Shown: piece by piece, positions 28,657-35,962 of the stretch
Numbering within the stretch: the stretch's first letter is position 1
Layout of the letters: every line of letters starts with the position of its first letter
IMG/VR virus record: IMGVR_UViG_3300020152_000254
Span: 1-37,984 of that record
Source of the DNA: a virus
Direction: 5' to 3' (one strand)
Length of the DNA stretch: 37,984 nucleotides
Notes under the pieces: generated by a model
What the model was told of the DNA's origin: nothing
Seen by the model: only the letters and a program-made list of their open reading frames with translations
The model's database searches: none
Made by a program: the position numbers and the translations under genes

Positions 28657-30216
28657 CTAAAATCCCTCTGCTTTATTTTCGAAGGCTCGTGCTCTTGGCT
28701 TTCGATATTTCTTCATTTGCAGAGCTATCATCGCTGCAATTAAAGTATCATCGTGTTTGCCGTCAGCATGTTCCCTTTTCCCATTGTCCTTTCTCACAAA
28801 AGTTTTCATTTCCGATATAGTGATAGCCGAATTAATTTTTAAATGACCCTCTTCAAAATACACAATAAAGTCATCAACCATCACATCGCGCGTCTTACTA
28901 TTTGTATTCCATCCAAGCTTTTTAGTTCGCCTATTTGTTTTCTCATCAATGACCACTTCTGAATAATAATTATCATAGATCTTTGACAAAAAGAGAATAG
29001 TCGAGAGCATATTATTTTCCACTCCAACGTATGCATTGTTATATAGTTCACAAACCTTTTTGATGGTTTCTGATAGTTCGTCCGGACGCACTTTTCCGTA
29101 GAATTGTGCGACCTGTTCAAAAGTCTCTTCATCCCAAACGTCAATACATCCAAAGTCGGCTCCACTACCATCACTCGGATCTACCCCCACAATGTAGTTG
29201 TGAGCTTTAACAAATTCCTCTCGCCCCGTGTCAGGATTAACCTCGTTGTGATCAGCAATGGGTTCTTTCCAAATTTTGAGACCAAATTCAGTGCTTCGAA
29301 TTGGAGCGCTTTGATTAAGTGAATCAAGTTTTTCAGCTGTGAATACATTGCCTGCAGCAGACTGAAATGCTTCCTGAATAGTGCTAGGGTATTCTTGTTT
29401 AAAAAGCTGCTCACCTGTTAATCCAAAGACGGTATTGCCCTGAGCAAGCTCTCGTACTTTCCATCGTCTCCAAAGGATCTGACCAGGAGTAAGTTTATAT
29501 CTTCCCACCAATTCCTTTTCGTGGGCACTTAATTCATCAAGCTCTCCCTCAATTGAGTATTCTGGGTTGTCAAACCACGGATAGAAGTAGGTTTTATAGT
29601 CTAGATCACCCGGATTTAGGTTTGAGTGAGCCTGCATGTATGCATCGTAGAAACCTTCGTACCCATTACCCGTTGTTTCCTCACTGATTCGACCAGTTAG
29701 AGGAACAGCTTGCTTACTACCGGAAACTAGCTCTTGGCGATCCTTGATTTTGGAACTTTCAGTAATGTGTAGATGCTGCACAGTACCCGAGCGAAGCTTT
29801 AAAGCAACATAGATGCTACTGTCGAGTACCTTACCATCAAATCGCTCTGCAAAATAATATGCCCGTTTAGTATCTGTTTTAGTCTCAGGTTTGATTTCCT
29901 TGGGAAGATTAACATATGCTCTCTTAACAATCTCAAAAATACGATCAAGAGCCTCTCGTTCATGAGCAATAATGGCACATGAGGTACCAGGCACCCAGAG
30001 CGCATCATCGAGGAGCTCAATACAATAGTGTGTGGTCATTCCATGCTGACGAGCTTTAAGGATTAGGTTGTACCTGTGTTTCGATCTCTCCAAGACGTGC
30101 TTCTTCTGAACCGGGTTCATTTTGTAGGTCACTAGGTTGCCCTGCTTGTTCTTGATCTTGTACAGGTGGTTCATTCTCCACAGTTTGCTCGCCAACCTGG
30201 CTTGAGTAATCTTCAT
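28657..30216 (-). CDS. terL: Terminase large subunit
   Basis: A 519-residue DNA-packaging motor. The ATPase part has the atypical Walker A KARQHGMTT (54-62) and Walker B with catalytic Glu HLHITE (148-153). The RNase H-like nuclease has D346 (IVGVDPSDGSG), E400 (YVGVEN) and D489/D490 (GKHDD). It overlaps terS by 161 bases if the first ATG is used. No good ribosome binding site precedes ATG 30216; later ATGs at 30174 and 30120 would keep Walker A. The portal gene follows after 6 bases. Confidence 0.92.
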   Translation of the reverse strand: MKITQARLASKLWRMNHLYKIKNKQGNLVTYKMNPVQKKHVLERSKHRYNLILKARQHGMTTHYCIELLDDALWVPGTSCAIIAHEREALDRIFEIVKRAYVNLPKEIKPETKTDTKRAYYFAERFDGKVLDSSIYVALKLRSGTVQHLHITESSKIKDRQELVSGSKQAVPLTGRISEETTGNGYEGFYDAYMQAHSNLNPGDLDYKTYFYPWFDNPEYSIEGELDELSAHEKELVGRYKLTPGQILWRRWKVRELAQGNTVFGLTGEQLFKQEYPSTIQEAFQSAAGNVFTAEKLDSLNQSAPIRSTEFGLKIWKEPIADHNEVNPDTGREEFVKAHNYIVGVDPSDGSGADFGCIDVWDEETFEQVAQFYGKVRPDELSETIKKVCELYNNAYVGVENNMLSTILFLSKIYDNYYSEVVIDEKTNRRTKKLGWNTNSKTRDVMVDDFIVYFEEGHLKINSAITISEMKTFVRKDNGKREHADGKHDDTLIAAMIALQMKKYRKPRARAFENKAEGF

Positions 30217-30733
30217 AAGGATCTTTTTTGTCTAAATCATCTAATACTTCTCCCAAAGTTCTGATTTTATTGTCAACTTCCGACTTACTAACGCTAGTTG
30301 GGAGACCTAAAATAACTCGTTCCCCATCCATTGCTAACTTGAATGCTTCAGCTATTTTTTTCAGATCTCCAACATCACGATGTGGTGAGTTAGTTTCTTG
30401 CATAATTCCAAAAGAAAGTAGTTCATTTTTTAGAACTCTCTGCATCTCTTGATAAGCAGCAAACTGTCTCAAATTTGCCTGTTTTTGGGCTTCCGCTCTA
30501 TCCTCAAGGAACTGAGCAGTCTCTTTTCTCCCTAAGTTTTCCCTAAGTTTCACCCACCCCTCATTTGACCCATGAGTTTCTACAGAAACCTCAGAAACCT
30601 CAAATTTTTTTGCAACATCAGAGTAACTTCTAAGCTGCCCCTTTTCATCAGGTAAGCAATAAAAACGAAAAGCAGATTGCCAATCTATGTTTTTTCTTCC
30701 ACCTTTGGTATTTTTTTCTTTTTCTTCTGTCAT
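30056..30733 (-). CDS. terS: Terminase small subunit
   Basis: A 225-residue DNA-recognition subunit. The N-terminal HTH is at about residues 36-60 (SYSDVAKKFEVSEVSVETHGSNEGW). A long helical oligomerisation part follows (QFLEDRAEAQKQANLRQFAAYQEMQRVLKNEL), then GDLKKIAEAFKLAMDGERVILGLP, which is typical of this family. The last about 55 residues are acidic, Gln/Pro/Glu-rich and probably disordered; this tail is coded by the same DNA as the first part of terL. AGGAA ribosome binding site, 6 bases. Confidence 0.82.
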   Translation of the reverse strand: MTEEKEKNTKGGRKNIDWQSAFRFYCLPDEKGQLRSYSDVAKKFEVSEVSVETHGSNEGWVKLRENLGRKETAQFLEDRAEAQKQANLRQFAAYQEMQRVLKNELLSFGIMQETNSPHRDVGDLKKIAEAFKLAMDGERVILGLPTSVSKSEVDNKIRTLGEVLDDLDKKDPYEDYSSQVGEQTVENEPPVQDQEQAGQPSDLQNEPGSEEARLGEIETQVQPNP

Positions 30734-30739
30734 GAATTC

Positions 30740-30883
30740 CTATGTAACAAAATAACTAACACATCTTCCTGGTACTTGGGAATAGGTATAAACCCAGCAA
30801 GGCATATTAAATGTAAACCAAAAACTAAATGAAATAATAATTATTATCAACATTAGTGTTATTAAAAATTGAATTAACTTCAT
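30740..30883 (-). CDS. Small membrane protein (47 residues)
   Basis: The peptide has one strongly hydrophobic segment (LIQFLITLMLIIIIISFSFW, residues 3-22) and a short outer part with two Cys (C29, C41). The ribosome binding site is GAGG, about 8 bases before ATG, and the start overlaps the upstream small gene as ATGA. It ends 7 bases before terS starts. No family is recognised. A membrane regulator or lysis helper is possible, but unsupported. Confidence 0.6.
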   Translation of the reverse strand: MKLIQFLITLMLIIIIISFSFWFTFNMPCWVYTYSQVPGRCVSYFVT

Positions 30884-30987
30884 AAAAGTACCTCATAACG
30901 AATCCAATCAACTACACCTCTTAATTGAGGATGCACCCAAGATTTATCCCTAAATAAACTAAGCATGTTAAAAATCCACATTCTCAT
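30880..30987 (-). CDS. Very small protein (35 residues)
   Basis: A short frame with an excellent AAAGGA site 5 bases before ATG, overlapping both neighbours as ATGA. The peptide reads MRMWIFNMLSLFRDKSWVHP then ends in DWIRYEVLL; it is amphipathic and rich in Trp. An inside ATG two codons on is also possible. No family is recognised. It is supported by signals and packing, not by similarity. Confidence 0.5.
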   Translation of the reverse strand: MRMWIFNMLSLFRDKSWVHPQLRGVVDWIRYEVLL

Positions 30988-31121
30988 TTTTTCCTTTCGT
31001 TTATTTTCTTAGGTTTAGCTTTTTCTTCTCTCCACTTCCATTGAGTTCCCTCTCTTTTTGTAGGGGGCTTTGGTTTGTTACCCTGACCCTTGGCCTCCAT
31101 GGGTATAAATCTTTCTTTCAT
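30984..31121 (-). CDS. Small basic protein (45 residues)
   Basis: A Lys/Arg/Glu-rich and Pro-containing peptide (KGQGNKPKPPTKREGTQWKWR and on to KPKKINERKK), probably disordered and able to bind nucleic acid. The ribosome binding site is AAAGGAG, 4 bases before ATG, one of the best in the window. It overlaps the next gene as ATGA. No family is recognised. Confidence 0.55.
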   Translation of the reverse strand: MKERFIPMEAKGQGNKPKPPTKREGTQWKWREEKAKPKKINERKK

Positions 31122-31129
31122 AAGCTCCT

Positions 31130-31321
31130 TTATTCTTTCTTTTTGTTTTTAAAAAGTAAAATGTTTGTCCAATCTTGATCAGTGTTGATGTGGGCAATAC
31201 CAAAGACAATTAGCCACTCAACGCCAAACAGTTTGTAGATAATGGCGTAAACTACTAGATTAAATAAATATCCTGACACATACCCGTTTTTATGCACATA
31301 ATTGAGATACTTTTCTTCCAT
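31130..31321 (-). CDS. Small membrane protein (63 residues)
   Basis: One hydrophobic region at about 16-44 (YLFNLVVYAIIYKLFGVEWLIVFGIA), long enough for one or two membrane passes, with a basic end (KNKKKE). AAAGGA site, 5 bases before ATG. No family recognised. It is part of the small-gene chain upstream of terS. Confidence 0.6.
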   Translation of the reverse strand: MEEKYLNYVHKNGYVSGYLFNLVVYAIIYKLFGVEWLIVFGIAHINTDQDWTNILLFKNKKKE

Positions 31322-31347
31322 AAAATCCTTTATTCCTTGTTAGTTAG

Positions 31348-31623
31348 TTATTCTCTAGACCAGTTCATAAAGCCATCTAATGTTTCTAAATTTCTGCCTT
31401 GAGCTTCAAAAGCATTTTTCATGTCTTTAGCAATCTTTAGTCTCTCCAATTCCACAGCTCTCTCAATCTCTTCAGCCATCTGTTGTTTCACATCAACTAA
31501 CTCATATTCCTCAATGCCTTTTAGGCCAGTAATCCAGTGCTCTCCCAACCTGTCATTACCTGTAATTTTTTTAAATTTCCCGTCAAACCGTTCTTCTTGT
31601 TCTTTAGTTAAGTGTGCTGTCAT
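31348..31623 (-). CDS. Hypothetical phage protein (helical)
   Basis: A 91-residue protein. The start is ATG 31623 (MTAHLTKEQEERFDGKF) with a strong AAGGAGGG site; it overlaps the upstream gene as ATGA. A Lys/Glu-rich helix at 48-75 (DVKQQMAEEIERAVELERLKIAKDM) could be a coiled coil. No function is recognised; similar short proteins occur in many phage early regions. Confidence 0.65.
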   Translation of the reverse strand: MTAHLTKEQEERFDGKFKKITGNDRLGEHWITGLKGIEEYELVDVKQQMAEEIERAVELERLKIAKDMKNAFEAQGRNLETLDGFMNWSRE

Positions 31624-32033
31624 AGCAAACCCTCCTTTTTCAGATATAACCAACACTTGGCTCTGGCATCTGCTTCTGATTTGTCTTCTGATGATTCAAA
31701 ATAACTCTTATCATCAACATCAAAATAACCACATTCAAAAAGTACTGATTTGTAAAAAGAAGCGTAGAGGTTTTTAAGTCCTTTGTAGTTAATCAGTCCT
31801 GGCAACTTCTCACCCAACTCAGCGACGGTGGGGGCGGCAATATAATTTTTATACTTGGCTACATCAGATGGACCATGACCAGGGTTTAGTTCTGTAATGG
31901 AAAGCCAATCAGTAATACCAATATATTTTTTATTATCATCAAACCAATGCCAGAAATGTGAATCCTGGGGATAACCAGCTTCTTTAATTTGTTTGGCGAG
32001 TTCTGGTGAGACGACTTGTTGTTCTAGTTTCAT
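31620..32033 (-). CDS. Conserved hypothetical phage protein
   Basis: A 137-residue soluble protein. The start VSPELAKQIKEAGYPQDSHFWHW, the middle AAPTVAELGEKLP, and the end SEADARAKCWLYLKKEGLL form a pattern I have met in many small phage proteins of unknown function. It is placed in the early region and overlaps both neighbours (ATGA). The ribosome binding site is GGAG. Role not known; alpha/beta fold. Confidence 0.7.
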   Translation of the reverse strand: MKLEQQVVSPELAKQIKEAGYPQDSHFWHWFDDNKKYIGITDWLSITELNPGHGPSDVAKYKNYIAAPTVAELGEKLPGLINYKGLKNLYASFYKSVLFECGYFDVDDKSYFESSEDKSEADARAKCWLYLKKEGLL

Positions 32034-32458
32034 TGTCCATCTCCTAATAAAGTACCTGATTCAAACTTTTCAAATACTGTATATTGGCCGATTACTATAT
32101 AGGGCAAGAACACCTCTTCTAGTTTAACCATCTCTGTTTCAACGAGTGCAATTTGAGCGTCAATCCAGTCAAAGATATTTTTCCACGCTGTTCGCTTAAC
32201 TTGATCAAGAGCTTGGTTATTTAGTTGATTAAGTCGTGCCCCATACATTACCGCTGCCACACCTTCTATTCTGGCTGGCAATCTAATTGGCAATAAACCT
32301 TTAGGTGAATTTATTAAAAAAGTAATAGCAACTGGTTCACCATCTTTGTAATCAATCATGATCTTTTCAGCCTTTTTAGAAGCTAAAAGTTGTTGAATAT
32401 GATTGAGAGATTTGGTGACAGTATCTCTGCTCGTATAATTTTTGATGTTTTTTCTCAT
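32030..32458 (-). CDS. Conserved hypothetical phage protein
   Basis: A 142-residue protein starting MRKNIKNYTSRDTVTKSLNHIQQLL at ATG 32458 with an AAAGG site; a longer TTG start exists but overlaps the previous gene. It contains KIMIDYKDGEPVAITFLI, then LLPIRLPARIEGV, and WKNIFDWIDAQIALVETEMVKLEEVFLPYI, a pattern often seen in phage replication/recombination regions. Function unknown. It overlaps the next gene as ATGA. Confidence 0.68.
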   Translation of the reverse strand: MRKNIKNYTSRDTVTKSLNHIQQLLASKKAEKIMIDYKDGEPVAITFLINSPKGLLPIRLPARIEGVAAVMYGARLNQLNNQALDQVKRTAWKNIFDWIDAQIALVETEMVKLEEVFLPYIVIGQYTVFEKFESGTLLGDGQ

Positions 32459-32468
32459 AATACCTTTG

Positions 32469-32702
32469 CTATGCTCCAAACCCTTTTTCAGCTAACCTCA
32501 ATACGCTCTCTCTTGGTATACGATTATCACCTCGAGAATTAATCTTGGTGGATTCCAAATGACCTCTTTTGATCCAACGTTTAACAGTAAGTGGTGTCAC
32601 TCTAAAGATTTCTGCTGCTTCACAAGGTTTTAAGAGCTTCGGCATATTCTCAATAGTGATGGATGGCTTTACTTGATCGTTGTCGTTGTCGGGTATGAAC
32701 AT
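32469..32702 (-). CDS. Excisionase-like HTH protein, copy A
   Basis: A 77-residue protein with a MerR/excisionase-type winged HTH (HTH_17): LLKPCEAAEIFRVTPLTVKRWIKRGHLESTKI, then the wing NSRGDNRIPRESVLRL. The start is ATG 32702, two bases after the stop of copy B, with AAAGGA upstream. Roughly half of the HTH residues are equal to copy B. It could be an excisionase working with the integrase or a repressor/activator of early genes. Confidence 0.8.
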   Translation of the reverse strand: MFIPDNDNDQVKPSITIENMPKLLKPCEAAEIFRVTPLTVKRWIKRGHLESTKINSRGDNRIPRESVLRLAEKGFGA

Positions 32703-32703
32703 A

Positions 32704-32937
32704 TTAGTTTTTCCTTTCAAACATTTTTAAAACTTCTTCTTTTTTAATTCGAATATCTCCTCTGCTGTTAATGTTCATTGAGGCAATAGCTCCTTTCTTA
32801 GCCCATCGCTTCACAGTAAAAACAGAAACTCTGAGATATTGAGCTACCTCCGCAGGTTTTAATAAATCTGGTAATTCTTCAAGCGTCATTGGCTGAGGAT
32901 TAAGTCCAATTAGGTTTTTAGTGTTTTCATTAGTCAT
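32704..32937 (-). CDS. Excisionase-like HTH protein, copy B
   Basis: A 77-residue paralog of the next gene: LLKPAEVAQYLRVSVFTVKRWAKKGAIASMNI, then the wing NSRGDIRIKKEEVLKM. It has a GGAGA site. The tandem pair is separated by one base between stop and start. Both keep the second-helix TVKRW segment and the wing SRGDxRI, so both probably bind DNA; differing recognition helices may give different sites or heterodimers. Confidence 0.8.
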   Translation of the reverse strand: MTNENTKNLIGLNPQPMTLEELPDLLKPAEVAQYLRVSVFTVKRWAKKGAIASMNINSRGDIRIKKEEVLKMFERKN

Positions 32938-32964
32938 AGTTTCTCCAAATAAAATTTCAAATAA

Positions 32965-33540
32965 TTACAAAATTTCTGAGGTTGATATAAAACCTCGTAC
33001 TTTGGCGATGAGTTTTTTCGTCGCCATAATGTCGCTCATGGCATCATGAGCCTGAATTTCGATCCCAAAGTGATTACAAACCGTAGACAGTTTGTAGTTT
33101 TCCAAAGCAATCATTTTATGTGCGTCCATAAATTGCAGAATTGGCAAGGGATCAATTGCCTTCCAATTGCAGTACGAACCAAAGTAGTTATTTCCGTTCT
33201 TTTTAAAGAAATTACCCAAGAAATCCAGGTCAAATCGCACGTTGTAGCCAGCAGGGTAAAATTTGTCTGTACGATCAAATTTACTAATATGTTTATCAAG
33301 CATCGCTAGAAAACTTTTGTAGGCTTTATCAGGCGTAGGGAACGTTTTAAGTTCTTCTAAACTAATACCCGTTACCTCTAAAGCTTCTGGTTCAACCGTG
33401 TCCCAGTTTATTGGCTGAAGTCTATAGTTGAACTCTTCAACGATATTTCCATCAATTTCCAAAGCTCCAGAGAGCTGGGTAATATCATTCTTCACGGCAT
33501 CTCTTCCTGTGGTTTCTACGTCGAAATATAAAATTTTCAT
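32965..33540 (-). CDS. DEDDh 3'-5' exonuclease (DnaQ-like)
   Basis: A 191-residue exonuclease of the epsilon/RNase T family. The catalytic set is visible: D7 and E9 (FDVETTG), D104 or D106 (NVRFDLDFL), and H165 with D170 (AHDAMSD). It would digest DNA or RNA 3' ends using two metal ions. It is in the early region with replication and recombination genes; no polymerase is present in the window, so a role with host polymerase, in recombination or in nucleotide scavenging is open. AAAGG site. Confidence 0.88.
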   Translation of the reverse strand: MKILYFDVETTGRDAVKNDITQLSGALEIDGNIVEEFNYRLQPINWDTVEPEALEVTGISLEELKTFPTPDKAYKSFLAMLDKHISKFDRTDKFYPAGYNVRFDLDFLGNFFKKNGNNYFGSYCNWKAIDPLPILQFMDAHKMIALENYKLSTVCNHFGIEIQAHDAMSDIMATKKLIAKVRGFISTSEIL

Positions 33541-33548
33541 TTAAGCCT

Positions 33549-33785
33549 TTATTGTTTTAATGGAACGTCACACATAAATGTGAGTAGCTCCCTACTTTGA
33601 TACGTTCGAAATTGCCCATGGTTAGCCTGACACGACTCAAGGGCACCACATGTATTCATAACAAGGGCAGGCTTATCGCTTATCTTTGAGAGAATCATGA
33701 GTGCCCCAAAGCAGAGAACCGTCAGGACAATTCGACAAACGAATGAAATGAAGTAATCTACTTTATTGAGTCTGTCGGTGTTCAC
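33549..33785 (-). CDS. Small membrane protein with cysteine-rich end
   Basis: A 78-residue protein beginning with GTG in a TAGTG overlap with the upstream gene, preceded by GGAGG. One membrane segment lies at about 11-33 (YFISFVCRIVLTVLCFGALMIL); the rest contains C46, C52 and C73. No family recognised. The strong ribosome binding site and tight coupling favour a real gene. Confidence 0.6.
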   Translation of the reverse strand: MNTDRLNKVDYFISFVCRIVLTVLCFGALMILSKISDKPALVMNTCGALESCQANHGQFRTYQSRELLTFMCDVPLKQ

Positions 33786-33988
33786 TAGGCCTCCTTTTTC
33801 TTAGAAGCTAAGTAACCTCGTTTGCTGTCACAAATGCTTCGGTAATGAGATGAGCAAAAATGATAGATTTGCTCAGTTTTCTCCATACTTAGCGGACGTT
33901 TTACGATCTCACTAAGAACTTGCTTGATCAGTTTTTGCCTGCGTGGGCTCATCTGAGCAAAATTAGGTTTAAAGAGTGCTGTGGGCAT
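33785..33988 (-). CDS. Small basic hypothetical protein
   Basis: A 67-residue, strongly basic protein (SPRRQKLIKQVLSEIVKRPLSMEKTEQIYHFCSSHYRSICDSKRG). A helical, nucleic-acid-binding protein is possible. It has a GAAAGG site and couples to the next gene by TAGTG overlap. No family recognised. Confidence 0.6.
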   Translation of the reverse strand: MPTALFKPNFAQMSPRRQKLIKQVLSEIVKRPLSMEKTEQIYHFCSSHYRSICDSKRGYLASKKKEA

Positions 33989-33997
33989 ACAGCCTTT

Positions 33998-34837
33998 CTA
34001 CGAACTTTTCAGTCCGTGGTTATAAATATGGAAAAAGTAATTCAATTTGCCTTCGTCATCTAAATTGCCTGGATAATCAATTAAGTACGAATACGCTTTT
34101 TCTAAATTCCCCGCATTTTTTCCTGACTGAGCATCCTTGAAGACTTTGAACCACCTTGATCGAGTTATTCCTTCTAGATTGAGATGAAGAGCTTCCATGT
34201 ATCGTATTGCTTTGTCTTGCCATTCAGTTGAAATCTGGGAAGAAGGTTGAGTAGTTTCAAAGCTTCTTTTATTTAAAATCTCTCTAATGTCAGCTACTCT
34301 TTTGTTTTTTACTGGGCTCGCGACAGCGATGCCAGTACTTAACTTCACTTCACTTCCCTTATCTTCACTTCTCTTCACTTCAGACTCCATTTGGATTCCA
34401 TTGTCTTCCAATTTGGAAATACTTGTTTCCATTTTGGAATTTACACTTTGATTAATTAAAGTTTCCAGGCTATCCCAACTCTTTTTAGGATCTTTGTTCA
34501 AAGGTATATTCACAATTGTTTGTGGTTGACGATCCTTCTTTAAAGTTTGATGTTTGTTGAAATCGACAATGTAGTAATATTCTTTGGATTCAATCGTGAC
34601 CGCTTTAAGTAGGCCCACCCTCACCATGTCTTCCAAATGGAAACCAATGTCTTCCATAGTTATCTCTTCCATTGGCATGACTTCTGCTTTAATAGTTCGA
34701 GCAGAGCCAGGAAGAAGCCCAAAATCGTCAGCGTGAGGGATTGCCCATGTATAGAGCAACTTTGCTTTATCACTCTTTAAATCAGCCACTTTCTCAGAAA
34801 CACTGATTTTTTTATCAATCATTCGTTTTTGTGCCAT
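33998..34837 (-). CDS. Replication initiation (replisome organiser-like) protein
   Basis: A 279-residue protein. The start RMIDKKISVSEKVADLKSDKAKLLYTWAIPHADDFGLLPGSARTIKAEV, then IGFHLEDMVRVGLLKAVTIESKEYYYIVDFNKHQTL, is the N-terminal winged-helix layout of phage replisome organisers (about residues 5-110). The middle is a variable linker, and the C-terminal part (WQDKAIRYMEALHLNLEGITRSRWFKVFKDA) may be DnaD-like or a helicase-loader contact. It probably recognises the phage origin. An origin was not found in its coding region by eye. There is no ribosome binding site; it follows the upstream gene by one base and is probably coupled. Confidence 0.75.
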   Translation of the reverse strand: MAQKRMIDKKISVSEKVADLKSDKAKLLYTWAIPHADDFGLLPGSARTIKAEVMPMEEITMEDIGFHLEDMVRVGLLKAVTIESKEYYYIVDFNKHQTLKKDRQPQTIVNIPLNKDPKKSWDSLETLINQSVNSKMETSISKLEDNGIQMESEVKRSEDKGSEVKLSTGIAVASPVKNKRVADIREILNKRSFETTQPSSQISTEWQDKAIRYMEALHLNLEGITRSRWFKVFKDAQSGKNAGNLEKAYSYLIDYPGNLDDEGKLNYFFHIYNHGLKSS

Positions 34838-34838
34838 A

Positions 34839-35375
34839 TTAGTTCAGTGCTCCTTGTGATTGGGTTTTGTTACTACATACTTGTTTGAACCGCTCGCTGA
34901 GACTAAACGGAGCCTTTTCTAGAGGTGCTGAAGGTCTTGGCTCTGGTTCAGGGAAGTTAATCTCCTCAAGTTTCTTCCAACGATCAAGATCGAGAAGAGG
35001 TAAGTTCTTGGGCTCATTAATCAATGCCTTTTGTTTAGCTTCAAAATTCTTAATTGGAAGAATGTACTGTTGGTGATTACCGTACGAAACCATAATCCCC
35101 TTCGTAGTGAATGAGGTAGGTTTTGCGTAGTACAAAAGACCACTAGATTTGAGTCGATAAATAATTTGAGGGCGAAGTTTAAGCTCTGAAAAAACTTCGA
35201 GAATTTGTTTAGCTATTGAATAGCCATTGAACTTTCTCCAGAGCTTATTGGGGTTCATGTCGGCGAGAAATACAGGCTTTCCATCAAGGTAGAAGAATTT
35301 TCCTTGAGGTTCTCGTCTTTTATTTCCGAATGAATCGGTATACCAAATGCATAGTACGGCAGGTCTCAGTTTCAT
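34839..35375 (-). CDS. Hypothetical protein in the replication region
   Basis: A 178-residue protein. The N-terminal part is alpha/beta (LRPAVLCIWYTDSFGNKRREPQGKFFYLDGKPVFLADM), the C-terminal third is Pro/Glu/Lys-rich. No family recognised. It is encoded directly before the initiation protein (1-base spacing) and could assist it. AAAGGA site before ATG. Confidence 0.62.
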   Translation of the reverse strand: MKLRPAVLCIWYTDSFGNKRREPQGKFFYLDGKPVFLADMNPNKLWRKFNGYSIAKQILEVFSELKLRPQIIYRLKSSGLLYYAKPTSFTTKGIMVSYGNHQQYILPIKNFEAKQKALINEPKNLPLLDLDRWKKLEEINFPEPEPRPSAPLEKAPFSLSERFKQVCSNKTQSQGALN

Positions 35376-35436
35376 TAGGTCCTTTCACACCCGGTGAGAG
35401 GTATGAGGGCAGCAAGGCCACTAATTAATAATTTTT

Positions 35437-35610
35437 TTACTCTTCAATTTCTTGTCGTTCGGCTTGTTCTTCTTCGATTACTGACAACTCGTCATCGATC
35501 ACTTGAGTTAATCTGGTCACTTGAGTTTTTGTGAGCAGCTTCAGCTCTTTAACAGCATCAATTCCAGGTTTTAAGAAGTTCCAAACCTTATCGGAAGTTG
35601 TGTCAGACAT
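35437..35610 (-). CDS. Small acidic helical protein (57 residues)
   Basis: A short gene with an excellent ribosome binding site (GAAAGGAG, about 5 bases) that overlaps the YopX-like gene by 8 bases. The peptide (VWNFLKPGIDAVKELKLLTKTQVTRLTQVIDDEL, then EEEQAERQEIEE) is helical and likely a coiled coil with an acidic tail. No family recognised. The following 61-bp gap shows no clear signal. Confidence 0.6.
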   Translation of the reverse strand: MSDTTSDKVWNFLKPGIDAVKELKLLTKTQVTRLTQVIDDELSVIEEEQAERQEIEE

Positions 35611-35962
35611 TGGAGCTCCTTTCTAAAATCTCAGGATTCTCGTAAATATTTCCTACGATTTCGAGCTTCTCCCACAGATCTGTTACAAACAAAGCTTTTA
35701 ATCCAGGGATTCTCATCATTCCCCATCCACACATACTTGAGTTGTCTACCCAAATAATCTTGTAGAGGGTTCCTGAGGGGGTGGTAACTAAATCACCCCC
35801 AAATATTTCATGACCATTTAAGTCGAACTTGCCTGTTGAGAAACTCACAATTGAATATTTATCTTCAAGGTTGATGTTCGCTGAACTAAGCTCAAATGAA
35901 TCTGGATATAACAGTTCTTTTGTTTCTTTCATGAAACAACGTGCTTTTATTGATTTATTCAT
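35603..35962 (-). CDS. YopX-like protein
   Basis: A 119-residue protein with the YopX layout: KARCFMKETKELLYPDSF at the start, then FSTGKFDLNGHEIFGGDLVTT, YKIIWVDNSSMCGWGM, and the end EIVGNIYENPEIL. The family is common in phage early regions and its function is unknown. It overlaps the ATPase gene by 8 bases and has an AAGGAG site. Confidence 0.82.
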   Translation of the reverse strand: MNKSIKARCFMKETKELLYPDSFELSSANINLEDKYSIVSFSTGKFDLNGHEIFGGDLVTTPSGTLYKIIWVDNSSMCGWGMMRIPGLKALFVTDLWEKLEIVGNIYENPEILERSSNV

